A DNA stretch of 64,000 nt from Stemphylium vesicarium (Eukaryota > Ascomycota > Dothideomycetes > Pleosporales > Pleosporaceae): NCBI GenBank assembly GCA_004380135.1, contig QXCR01000060.1, positions 62,001 to 126,000 on the forward strand, read 5' to 3'. Under the pieces are notes generated by a model. That model had not been told where the DNA came from. It was given only the letters and a program-made list of their open reading frames with translations, and searched no databases. Of the stretch, positions 32,242 to 43,108 are shown piece by piece (the first letter of the stretch is position 1; each line of letters starts with the position of its first letter). Position numbers and translations under genes: made by a program.

Positions 32242-34908
32242 CTACAACGTACTCCTCCTCCTCCCCATCTTATCATTACTCAACCGCTGTACCACATCCT
32301 CGACATGTGCAAACTGCTCGTAGTACTTGAGCGACTCGGGGTTGGCGAGCGTACCACTGGGTTTGATCTTCTTGCCCGAGACGATTTGTTTGACGGGGAG
32401 TTCGACTTTTTTGAGGTTGACGGTCGTCTATATCACAACAACATTGGAACTGTCAGCAACCAACATACACTTGTAAGGAAAAGGGAAAAGAAAAATGAAG
32501 ACGTACCGGAATATCCCAAGTCTGAAACACATATCTAGGAACATGTCTCCGACTCCTCTCTTCCGCAATCTTACTCTTAATCCGTTCCACAAGCCCCTCA
32601 CGATACTCAAACCCTTTATTCATCTTCAAAAAAAGCATCACGCTTTCATCTGCATCGTGCGGCCGTCTCTGGCCCACGCAGATACTATCCGCAACCTCTG
32701 GAAAATGCGCCTCAATCACACTGTAAATGTCGGCGGACCCAAAGCGCACACCGCTGGGATTAAGCACGCCATCCGCGCGTCCAAGGAAGAAGATTTGTCC
32801 TGTGATGGGGTGGAACTGGATGAAATCGCCGTGTGTCCAGACGTGCGGGAAACGCGCGTAATAGGCGGATTTGTAACGCGAGCCTGACTCATCGCCCCAG
32901 AAGAAAATGGGCTGGTTGGGGAAACTGGCTGTGGCGACGAGTTCGCCGGGTTCGCCGTCGGGGACAGCCATGCCGGGACCGCTTTCGATGAGGGAGTCGT
33001 AGACTTCGATTTTCGTGCCTAAACAAGGGCCCTGGCAGCCGCCGGCGTAGACAGGCTCGAGCGGGTTTTCCATGCCAAAGCGGCCGGCGATGTCGGTACC
33101 GCCGGAAATGTTGCGGAGGTGGACGTAGGCTGGGAAGCCGTGATCGTAGAACCATTCGAATTGGGCTTCCGGGAGTACCATGCCGGTTGTGCCGACGCTT
33201 TTGAGGTGGGAAAAGTCGAAGAGTTGGCGGGGCTTGATGTCGCGTTTTTGCAGTTCGTGGAGGAAGCGCGGTGAGGTGCCGAAATCGGTGACGCGTTGCT
33301 CTTGCAGGATGGAGAGGAAGGCTTGAGGGGAGGGTTGGAAGGGGGAGCCGTCGTAGAGGACGGTGCGGCTGCCGAAGAGGCAGATTTGCACGGAGACGAG
33401 GTACATGATCCAGCCCGTCTGTTTGGTGTCTCGTTAGTTGTGCATCAAAAGCAAGGGAAAGGCGAGGGGACTTACAGTGGTATATTGCAGTACCACACTC
33501 TCGGGCGTCATCTCTTTGTGAAGGATACTCTCCTTGCAGACGTTGACCAAAACACCTCCAGTCGAATGCACGATACATTTCGGTACTCCAGTTGTCCCGC
33601 TCGAGTAAACGATCAAGAACGGGTCCCGGAAAGCAACACGCTCAAACACCAGCTCCTCATTTCCATTTCCGGATTGCAAAAAGTTCTCCAGTGTTTCGGT
33701 GCTACCCAGCCCCTCTACACCTGCTGGTCGTCCAGGGAATCGCGGTTGAGTTACTATGCCCTCAAACTCGATGACGTCCCCCATTCCAGCCACGACCTCG
33801 CTGATCTTAGGTCGGAGATCCATCGTCTTTCCGTTGTACACCGCCCAGTCATCGACGAAGACGTACTTGGGTTTGATCTGCAAGAGTCGCTCCAATATAC
33901 CCTTTGTCCCCATATCTGTACTGCTCGAACTGAACAGCGCGCCCAGACTGACGGTAGCCATGAATGCGATGAATGTGTCGAAGCTTGTTGATGCAATGAC
34001 AGCGACCCTGTCTCCCTTCTTCACTCCCCTGGCACGGAGTGCGTTGGACAAAAGACCAACTCGGCGACGAAGTTCGCCCCATGTTAGATGCGCGACTTCG
34101 GTGTTACCCTCGCGAATTTCTGTGAGGGCAATTTTGTCGTCGTCTTTGTTGGTGGTGGTACGTCGGGAGGAATCGGATGTTGAAGCAGTGAAGAGAATAT
34201 TCTCAGCGAAGTTCAGGTAGGTACCGCGGAACCAGTGAGGGTTTTCGTCCATGTGTATGGATGTGTCGACAACCTATCCCTACAGTCAACCAAATATTCG
34301 AAAGCGGTAGGTGAGGGATCAGTAGGTAGTAGTGCCTTACTCACCTGGTCAAAGCCGCCTGAGTAGATCAGGTTGCAGGTGGTCCACATGTCTTCCCAGA
34401 AATCTGTGCGGTTTGGACCGACGCTCCATGAATATAAGTCGCGAAAGGTCTGTTTTGATGGCGTTAGCAGCTATACGAATACTGTAGCCTTGTTCTTCTT
34501 GAAGTCCACTCGATAAAAACCATTCACCCCCTCTATCTGCGCACGCACTCCAGTACGGTGTCCAAACACCATACACCAACGCTGTTGGAAGGTCGTGCAC
34601 CTTGAGGCCATGGACGTGACATGCAATTTGCCCGTGTGCCTAACCATCTCGCCAGTGGAAATGCTCTTGTCAAGTGCTGGCGCGATGCGCTGACTTGGAT
34701 TCTCACACAAAGCCGTCGTACTAGACTCCTCCTCTCTTGAACTGACTAAATCTAGGATATCGCTTACCTGCATATTCAGTCCATGTTTCGAATTCGCATC
34801 CTGCATAAACTTCCACATGGCAGTCGATTTAGGATCCGAATGCTCCCACAACTTGCGGGGCAAAGGGGCTTGGAATTCGCACATATTCTCAGTAGCTACG
34901 AGCTCCAT
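32242..34908 (-). CDS. Acetoacetyl-CoA synthetase
   Basis: Five exons: 34768-34908, 34345-34449, 33476-34273, 32507-33418 and 32242-32427, all joining in phase 0. The product is 713 residues. It is an ANL-superfamily enzyme that converts acetoacetate, ATP and CoA to acetoacetyl-CoA. The N-terminal unit reads LWEHSDPKSTAMWKF, then TFRDLYSWSV and HWFRGTYLNFAEN. The adenylation P-loop is IVYSSGTTGVPK. Later motifs are FGTSPRFL, GGTDIAGRF, TWDIP and the C-terminal KQIVSGKKIKPSGTLANPES, where the lysine context fits the catalytic lysine region. No peroxisomal or mitochondrial signal is obvious, so it is probably cytosolic, feeding sterol or lipid synthesis or ketone use. Introns 2-4 are 57-79 nt, while intron 1 is 318 nt and stays open in frame for 98 codons past its donor. 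Confidence 0.94.
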
Positions 34909-37900
34909 TGTCGCTGGAGAGGGGTGGCAGCCTATAAAACAAAGTAAAACGAACGTAGGGAAATGGTATAAGCGAATGTAAAGTTTTGCGAAATCAAGTC
35001 CAAGTGCTGCGTGCGAAGTCGCTCTTATCACTGACAGACTTGTTGGATGTTGGACACCACTAGAGTACGCGTCTTCCTTTTCTTCAACTGAAGCTCGGTG
35101 ATCGTCAATGCGGGGGTGCGGATCTTGCACTGTGGTTGTTGGGACGCATACCAGGTCTGGAAGCACGAGCAGGGCCAAGATGAGAAAAGCAACAATCGAT
35201 GATTGCGTACAACATGATGGATCTCGGCGGGAAGACAGATGGAGAGAGCAACCTGGGCCAAGATGCAGCAGACATGATGAATATGCAGTGTCTCCAGACA
35301 CAACGGTGCGTACCGATTTGTTTGCTTAGTGTTGTCGCTTTCACGTGGAAGGGCTATGGGGGACGCTCAAGCCACTCGAAGCAATCGTTTTCGTTGCTTT
35401 TCCCGACTGGGCTGGCAGTTTGAACCCACATTCGAACAGTTTGTTGACATTGTCTTATCGTGATTTCTTCTTCCAAGGGTTTGTAAGCGAAGATTGGCAT
35501 CTCGCATTGACTGCGAATGCACCCTTTCGGCGCGATCTCTTTCCTTGAACTATATTATTGAGTTAACTCCTATTCGCAGGTATGCAGCATGAGATCTGTG
35601 AGGCAGCACTGCTACCCTTATAAATTGACAGCAGTCGCTCGCCGGCTGGTGCAAATGCAGGGGCAAAAGGAGTCACAACGTGCCGCTTTCCGGACCGAAT
35701 TCTTCTTCAAGGTCCAATAAGGAGTCGTAGAAGGGCGTTAATAGGACCTACAAGGCGCACAATCTCCATGCGACGACCTGTATCTTCGTCGACACCTGAC
35801 CCTCCTAAGGGAGTCTAGCCTCTTGTATCGAACCCCTGTTGATAGGGTGATGTGACGCTGTTAAAATTCGCCCATGCAATCGATAAGCCATGTCGTTGGC
35901 TCTTACCCCACAAAAGATCCAGTAGGAAATTCGGTAGACCTGCGCCGAGACATTGTACGAGCACACTCTATCCGAAACACGACTCCAGTGAGATGGGGTA
36001 CTACTCGTCATGCCAGACCGATCATGGTACGTTCGAGAAGACTTCCATCGCCATGCGAGGGATGGCAAGTATATGGTCTCGCATGTCCGCCGGCTGAAAG
36101 CGATATGCGTCTAACTCCTCGTTACCGACGACTCGCGACAATCTGTGACACCGTTGCTTTTTCGAATACCTGCATGACATCACGTGGTCTGTTACTTGAC
36201 AAGAGAGTGTACCGAATGCCGTGCTTCTACTTCTCAGACACGTCTGGCCAACCGTCGTGAGTCCGGCTCGGAGCACCAAGATGCCGTGCTGATGTTTCTG
36301 AGCCGACAGCTTTGGTGTATCGAGATGCTTCAAGTAGCACAGGGCACGAGGTCTCTTGTCCGTCAGCACGAAACTGTTAGGAGCCGTGCCGCAGACTCCA
36401 CTGGAAGTCGGATGCTGAGGGTGCCGTTGGTGACACGGGTGTTACACAGATAACTAGCTGGTCTATACTGGGTTGGACCCCGATGACGCGATGGGGTTGC
36501 AGCGCTGGATGCGCATTTGAATGGGGCTGGGCGTTAGTGCACTGAGCTTTCTCGCATTTAGACCAGTTCTTTTCTTGACATTGTCAGCGTTTTGGGGCTG
36601 GAAGCTAGACACGGGACGATGGGGCTGGCCGTGACATCAGCTTGGTAGATATGTAGTCTCCGCGCCGTTCGAAGATAGCACCATGGTCTCGAGAACGCTG
36701 GACCCTTCCAAGACACGTCCGTCAGAACTAAGCATGATTGTAAAGCGCCAATGTGGTGCGGCACCGTTAGCAGGTCGGGTGGAGGGGTTCGTCGGTCTTT
36801 GTGCGTTCTTCGCAAGCACCAATGTCGTGACTAGTGTGGGATCAACAGGGCCAGATGCCCGAAAGTTGGGTCAGTACCACGCCGTACGGTTGAGCGTGGC
36901 GATTGTGTACGGATCCGCTGCTGCAGCACGAATACACTGCATTCGAGACACGCGCATCCGAACGCAGGGCTTGGGCGGCACGCTCGAGCATGGATAGATG
37001 AATGAATGAATGCGCAGAATACGTTTCGGTGTGCATGCGCACCTGTTCGAGATGATACCAGCATTGGAAGAAGGAATGTTGATGCTGAAACAGATGCTGG
37101 TGTTGGAGTGCCGGATAATTTGGACGAGGCAGGTGCGTGACGTAAGGAGAAGAAGCGAGGCTTTGGAAATTTGAGATACTGTGAACCTTCTGTAGAATGC
37201 TGCGTCTAGTGGCAGTGACTAGCGACGGTTTATTGGGTAAGCCACGATGCAGACTAAGAGTGGAAACTGGGTTTTGCGATAAAGTTGCTGATGAGCGCCC
37301 TGCTGCGCTGACGGTGGCCTCGCCCATCCCATGGTTGATGCGACAGCAGCGCGCAGATTCCCCACGGCGGAAAAATGTGCCACAGATGATTTGAGTGCGG
37401 AGAGTAGCTGTACGGTCCTAAATTCCGGCGATACGCTGCTAGCAGAGTAGTGCAATATACCCAGATTACCGAGACGATGCTAGTGGGTGAAGTCGGCGAG
37501 CAGCCTGACTCTTTTAGGTTATCTTCAGACCCTCGTGAGCGGGATCGTCGAAGGCCGCGTTGTAGAGCTTGACTCGTCGCAATCTCTCACAGATTTTGCA
37601 GTTGATAGCGCGATAGACGATGAACGGCAGGCAGAGGCAGCGAGTGGGTGTGGGCGGTGTGGGCAAACGGCAAGTGCAGGGAACGAATGACACTGCAGGG
37701 CATGGATGCAACCGTGCTCAGCTGCACGTAAAATGGGACCCCAAGTGTGTTGGACCGAGAATAGAGCCAGGAGATCAGCATGTACCTGAAATGCCAAGAG
37801 CGACTCGGAGCCCGCTGCATACGATGTAAAGATAGACGCGACGACCGTGGAAAGCCTCGGATGGGGGTCAGCACTTGTGTGAGGTCGGGTCCGCTGAGAG

Positions 37901-39071
37901 GACATGCACGAGTTTTCCGGGCGTCGGAGGAAGTAGTCCACACAATGGGGAGGCCCTGCTTTGTGGAAAGTTTGGAGAGAAGGGTCAGGGTCATGATTGT
38001 TGCCAGCACACAAACGGGTAGAGCGGGCAAAGGAAAAAAATGGAAGTGCCATGGTGACAGGCGGCGAGGTGTGGTAGGGTAGGGTCATGTCGCCCATCCG
38101 GCAATGGCGTCGACTGCCTCTACGCTATCCCCACACCGTGTGCGCCCCGTTCCTAGACAACGCAGGCTGAGTGGTGGTTGCCCCTGAGCGGCACAGGAAC
38201 GCCTGTCGAGTCGGTGACGAGAAGGGAAATGGTGTCTTCGGTCGCTCAGATGAAAGGAGGGCGATCATTTGGGCGTGCCGCGCTGGTGTTGCATTGCCAT
38301 CGCAACGCCAAAAAGTGGTTCAGCGGCGACGTCAGCCAGTGTGCGCGCCACGGGTTCGCAGCGCAGTTCTGGTGGTGTGCTGGAGGCCTGCGTGCACCTT
38401 GCAGGTGAAACGGGCCCTGGGCCACTCAGGCGAGCGGCCTCCGCACACCATTGTCGGGCGGCAGCTAGTACAAGCTGCAGCAAAGTCTGGCAAGTTGCGC
38501 GATCACACCTCTGGCTGGTGGGCTGGTGGGCTGCCTGTCAGTGTGTGCACGCCGATGGTCCTCTCAGCCGACGTGAAATGATGGATAGCGCACTGACTCG
38601 CTCGACTGACTCCTGGGTTCCCTGACCCGTTGCCCGTGCTTGGACTCGGTTGTACTTGAAACCTCGACGCCTTGCCAGGGGTGCCAAAACCTGGAAAGTG
38701 CTTGCAATATATACACCCTCTGCCAATGTGCGTAATATAGCGTCGGCCTTTCTCTCACCCCTCCAACTGTAGGATAATACTGCCATATACCCGCGCAGTG
38801 CCCCTCCCCACAGCCTCCATCATCGACGCTGTTACCATCCGCGCAGGAAGAAGAATCCGTGCGACATCGTCAGTCTCACTCAGACGCCGGCTTGCCTTGT
38901 GTCCCTAAGCCACGCACACACTCTCCGACCACTGGCGCGTAGGAACTGCACGCCTTCGGTTTCAACCCTCGCCAGCTGCCGCCCATTCCGATATATCAAC
39001 TCCCCAGGCCGGTGACGCCTACTGAGAGAGCAGTGCCATTCCACTTTTTTTTTTACGTTCACCTAGCCACC
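34909..39071. other. Gene-poor region of 4.2 kb
   Basis: No gene supported. Many short frames on both strands lack motifs, and the longest are GC-rich chance frames (for example 37525-38097 minus and 38171-38581 plus). The last 400 bases, with C/T-rich tracts and a T run just before the start codon at 39072, look like promoter and 5' leader. No transposon ends or terminal repeats were recognised. Confidence 0.5.
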
Positions 39072-40502
39072 ATGGTCGACGTCGCCGTCACCTCGCAGTT
39101 GTCCCAATGGACTTTCGACAAGCCCGCAGTGACAGCCCGCCCACAACGGACCAGCACTGACAGTTCCGCTTCGAGCCCCAACCTGTGCGACGATGCGCCC
39201 GAGACCCTCCGCATCAACACGGCCGCAAAGCAAGGTAGGGTCTTCCAGGAACGCTATCTATCCAGCGAAGAGGACCTCACTGCCGACGACAACTCGGGAT
39301 CCGAATCAGAATATGACTACGACGATGTGGTTGTCCACGACCTCTCAAAAGAATGCAAGGCGCGGACAATGTCAATTTCAAGATGGGACAAGGGCCGGAG
39401 CTGCGACATGGCCGTGGCCGTGTCGTACGCGCATGCAGGGCGACCCAAGATGGTTGAGATGGAAGCCGCTACCGATCGGCCAACCGTGCAGCAACGGTCG
39501 GCTTCCGTTGCCAACCTCATTCCCATTACCGCAGCAAGCAAACTGCGCAAAGCAGACGACGCCCAGCGATTGTCCATGAAGGTGATGCCTACCAGCCGCC
39601 TTGCCTCACCACCCATTTCTCGCTCCACATCTCCCCCAGCTGTCATCGAGCCCCGACGACCCTCGACCAGCCACAGCCCCATGACGCAAAAGACCAGCAC
39701 ACTCTACCCCGACTCTGCCTCTATCTCGTCATCCTTCCAGACTGCATCCAGCCGCAGCTTCTCACCCGCGCCCAGCGATGCACCCCGACGACCCTCCAGC
39801 TCGGCGGCCGGGGAGGCTGCATCAGCTCGCTCCTCCATGTACATGCCCACGCGATCACGCCTCGACCTCAGCCGCATCCAAACGTCACAATCGTCATACC
39901 AATCCTCAAATAGGCAATCGCACCTGTCGCCGCTGACACCTCAGTCACCTGCCCTTTCCTTCCTCAGCTCAGACCCCTACGAGAACTCAAACAGCAGCGC
40001 CGCCTCACCAATCATCAAGAAACCTGCCACGCACAGGCGGCTACGCTCAATCTCGATGAAGCTGTCGCTCGCCAAGATCGCCATTTCCCCCGCGAAGAAG
40101 CAATTCGACACACGCATCAACGGCAAGGCACCCCCCACACCCATCACCCCTGGACCCATGACACCTCAGACGGCGCCTCTCGAGGGCGCGGCCAACTTTG
40201 CAAACCCCAACAAGATCCGCCGCGCGTCAACAATTCTCAGGCCCAAATCTCGTGGAGCCGAGTCTGCAAGGAGGACACCTACGCCAGATGTCGCACCTCC
40301 GATGCCGCAGGTCAGCGCTAGCACCATGCAACAAAAGCGCTCCACCACCATGGGACGGCTGGTAGCTCGCGGTGCCAACGAGCGAGAACCTACACTTGTG
40401 CTCCCAGAATGCCCTGATGCTGAAGACGATCCCATGTCTAGCGTCAAGAGCCGCGCCATCCGACGTCGAAAGTCATTAATGGATTTCATGGACTCGTTGT
40501 AA
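39072..40502 (+). CDS. Hypothetical intrinsically disordered Ser/Pro-rich protein
   Basis: An intronless frame of 476 residues from an ATG in strong context (agccaccATGG). An ordered-looking N-terminal part includes SQWTFDKPAV. A block near 55-105, RVFQERYLSSEEDLTADDN, is followed by an acidic ESEYDYDD patch and then SISRWDKGRSCDMAVAVSYA. The rest is dominated by Ser, Pro and Thr with scattered RRPS/RRAS/RRKS sites that could be basophilic-kinase targets. It closes with AIRRRKSLMDFMDSL, a basic patch and short hydrophobic end. There is no signal peptide or membrane segment. I do not recognise a named family. The layout (acidic patch, disorder, basic C-terminal motif) resembles signalling or regulatory proteins conserved among filamentous ascomycetes. 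It stands alone between two gene-poor regions with a long 5' intergenic stretch, which often marks regulated genes. Confidence 0.75.
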   Translation: MVDVAVTSQLSQWTFDKPAVTARPQRTSTDSSASSPNLCDDAPETLRINTAAKQGRVFQERYLSSEEDLTADDNSGSESEYDYDDVVVHDLSKECKARTMSISRWDKGRSCDMAVAVSYAHAGRPKMVEMEAATDRPTVQQRSASVANLIPITAASKLRKADDAQRLSMKVMPTSRLASPPISRSTSPPAVIEPRRPSTSHSPMTQKTSTLYPDSASISSSFQTASSRSFSPAPSDAPRRPSSSAAGEAASARSSMYMPTRSRLDLSRIQTSQSSYQSSNRQSHLSPLTPQSPALSFLSSDPYENSNSSAASPIIKKPATHRRLRSISMKLSLAKIAISPAKKQFDTRINGKAPPTPITPGPMTPQTAPLEGAANFANPNKIRRASTILRPKSRGAESARRTPTPDVAPPMPQVSASTMQQKRSTTMGRLVARGANEREPTLVLPECPDAEDDPMSSVKSRAIRRRKSLMDFMDSL

Positions 40503-40913
40503 ACGCATAAACTGCCACTTTGTTTCGAAACGCCTAGATCCGCAACCTTGAACGCCTAGACGACCGCATTATTATGCGACATCCCTGTCTTCCCACGACA
40601 CATCCACCTCATTGTACATGCCACCACTACCTACATTCTTCATCCACCGCCGAGCTCGCGTATATCTCCTACCAACCTTCTATTCGTCTCACACTATTTA
40701 CCGCTTAAGCGCATAATACCCGGCGTACCTATGGCGCATGACATGGCCTTTTATTGTTTCTTTTTCTCTGGTTCCAAATTTCCTTTCTCGCTTTTAGAGG
40801 TCACGATACCCTCCAGCTTTCCTCATCTCCTTGGCAATCATTGCGAAGTGTTCGCTGCCGCCAATCCTCTGTCGTTATATCGCATCTAGTATGTTGCATC
40901 GCGATCATCGCCG

Positions 40914-40942
40914 TCATCATCATCATCATCATCATCATCATC
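40914..40942. repeat. (TCA)n microsatellite
   Basis: Nine to ten copies of TCA downstream of the disordered-protein gene. Confidence 0.85.
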
Positions 40943-41750
40943 TCTCCCATGTTGCTAGTCCAAGTTTGTTCATTGCGCCCAATAAGGTGGCCTTTTGGAA
41001 ACGAAGACTCATGATATCCTTACATGGTACTACCTCTTAGTTTTAGCGATTTAGATACAAATACTAGAGAACAATCTATCGCATACATCCATCATACAAT
41101 CCTTGCTTTCCACGTGCATGCAACGTCATCGCTGTCATGGACGCGTGTGTAGTCTACCCAGCCCCCCGTCCTTACAAACCTGTCTGTACCCATCAATACA
41201 ACATCGACTATATCCTTCCAACATCTGACGTACACAATCAACCCAATCTTCTACAACAACTCACACCCATGCAACCATGACGTACGTACATCCCTCCAAA
41301 CCCCGGCCGTATTTGTTGCACCAAAAACCGCCGTGTCGCTTTGCCATCCTAGCCCCCAAACCCACACAATCTTGTCCACCTGTCCACCTAATCCACCTAA
41401 CCCACATATGCCACCCACATTCCCAACCCTTTGCCAAGCAACCGCGCCCCCCACATCATCACCTGCATTGAGATAGTTTTCAACCGCCGGCCGGCTGCAC
41501 TCTACACGATACACACAAATTCCAGCCTGACACGCCCACGCCCAACCCAATTGCGACTGTGACCGGGGGGGTATGTATGTGCTGACATGACGTCACTGGC
41601 CCTTCCTAATCCATCCAAGATGAGGATTACTGTATGGGCTTTCTTCGGCGCCGATTTGCGAGATCACCATCGTCGAGGCTGTCTCGGTTGAGGTTCGGGC
41701 GTATTTTTTAGCTGTAGATGGATGCACTGACATGAGCGCTCGCACTGGTA

Positions 41751-41795
41751 TTGGCATTGGCATTGTGGGCATGGGCATGGGTATGGGTATGGGGT
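41751..41795. repeat. Degenerate GGCATT/GGGCAT/GGGTAT hexamer tandem repeat
   Basis: Successive six-base units drift from GGCATT through GGGCAT to GGGTAT over about 45 bp, a small variant minisatellite. Confidence 0.7.
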
Positions 41796-42531
41796 GATTC
41801 GGCGCGGTAGGTGGTAGGGAAACGCAATTGTCAACGGTCGGTTCGGCGGCGGCGGCGAAAGGTACATCCTTGCTCGTATTCCTCACGCGAATGAAAGAGA
41901 AAAAATGGGGCTTACGAATTGTGTGTGCTTTGCTGATGTTGCTGATTGCTGATGTTGCTGATTCTGTTGCTGATGGTGTTGTTGGGGGGCTGGTGGTTGC
42001 GGTCACCCCAGAATCGTGTCTTTTTTCTTTTGCCTTTTTTTTTTTCCTGCTCGTTGAACATCGGGTTTTACGTGATTTTCTTAGAGTGGCTTCTTTACCT
42101 TCCTCTCTGTCTTTCTTTCCTCCTTTTCTTCTGATTTTCTTTTGTTGATCTCGGTGTTTGCGACGCGGGCCTGCATACCCACGCGCTTACACAGACACCT
42201 ACACAGACGCACACAGACAGACACGTCACTTTTTTCTTTCTCCCTTGCGCGGTGCGTACCTGGACGATGAAGAGGGACGAACCCACTTTGTTTACCCAAC
42301 CCTTGCTTCTTTGCTTGCAGCTGCGAGGCAGAGTGGAGTCTTTTCGGGAGACATCCATCCGGGGTGGTTTGTGCATGCGTGGGACCTGCATTGCACACAG
42401 TCGTAGTTGGTGCCCTGCCCGCCTTGCCCTGCCATGTCTCGGGCACTAAACAAAAAAAGCTCAGGCTTGGGTTCGCCAAAGGCGCGAAACAAAAGGCGTT
42501 CAACGGGACAAGGCTGATGAAACATATATTT

Positions 42532-42549
42532 TGTGTGTGTGTGTGTGTG
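42532..42549. repeat. (TG)n microsatellite
   Basis: About nine TG dinucleotides in non-coding DNA. Confidence 0.8.
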
Positions 42550-42860
42550 CCTTGCGCTTTGTCACGAAAAGTCGACGCAGCCGAGATACGATGGAGATAC
42601 GGATTCTGCGCGATATCTTGGTAAACATCTCTAGATTGTTTTTGTCTCGTGCTGGAGAGGAGCTGAAGACGATGGTGGTATTAGAGTCTAGCGAATATGT
42701 TGGGGCCATGCAAGACCAAAGGTTCAATAAGTCAAATTGCGGTGTATAGTTTCTTCATCAATACACCTCCAAAGATTGCCATTTTGCCTAAACAAGACCC
42801 TGAAATGTCTAGTGCGTAGACAAAGCTACGTAGCATCTTAACGTCGCCCTTGCGCGGGAG

Positions 42861-42882
42861 CACACACACACACACGCACACG
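42861..42882. repeat. (CA)n microsatellite
   Basis: About eleven CA dinucleotides with one G interruption. Confidence 0.8.
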
Positions 42883-43049
42883 CTCGCAGCTCGGCAGCGA
42901 AAACCGCCCGTTTGCACGACTCCGCGCATGCCGACTGCCCTCGTGTATACTGACTCTTTTTCCTTTGCTACTTTTTCACTCAACCCGCACGTACGAGAAA
43001 AAGCGACTGCGAAAAGAAGGACATAAATCTCCGGTAGTAGAGCCCTCTT

Positions 43050-43108
43050 CACACCATCACACCATCACACCATCACACCACCGAACCGAACCGAACCGAA
43101 CCGAACCC
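43050..43108. repeat. Two abutting tandem arrays: CACACCAT then CCGAA
   Basis: Nearly four copies of an 8 bp unit CACACCAT (43050-43080) run directly into about five to six copies of a 5 bp unit CCGAA (43081-43108). The abrupt change of unit with no spacer is notable. Confidence 0.8.

Noticed and set aside
37525..38581. Several GC-rich frames on both strands
   Set aside because: They overlap each other on both strands in a GC-rich stretch, use non-ATG starts and show no family motifs.
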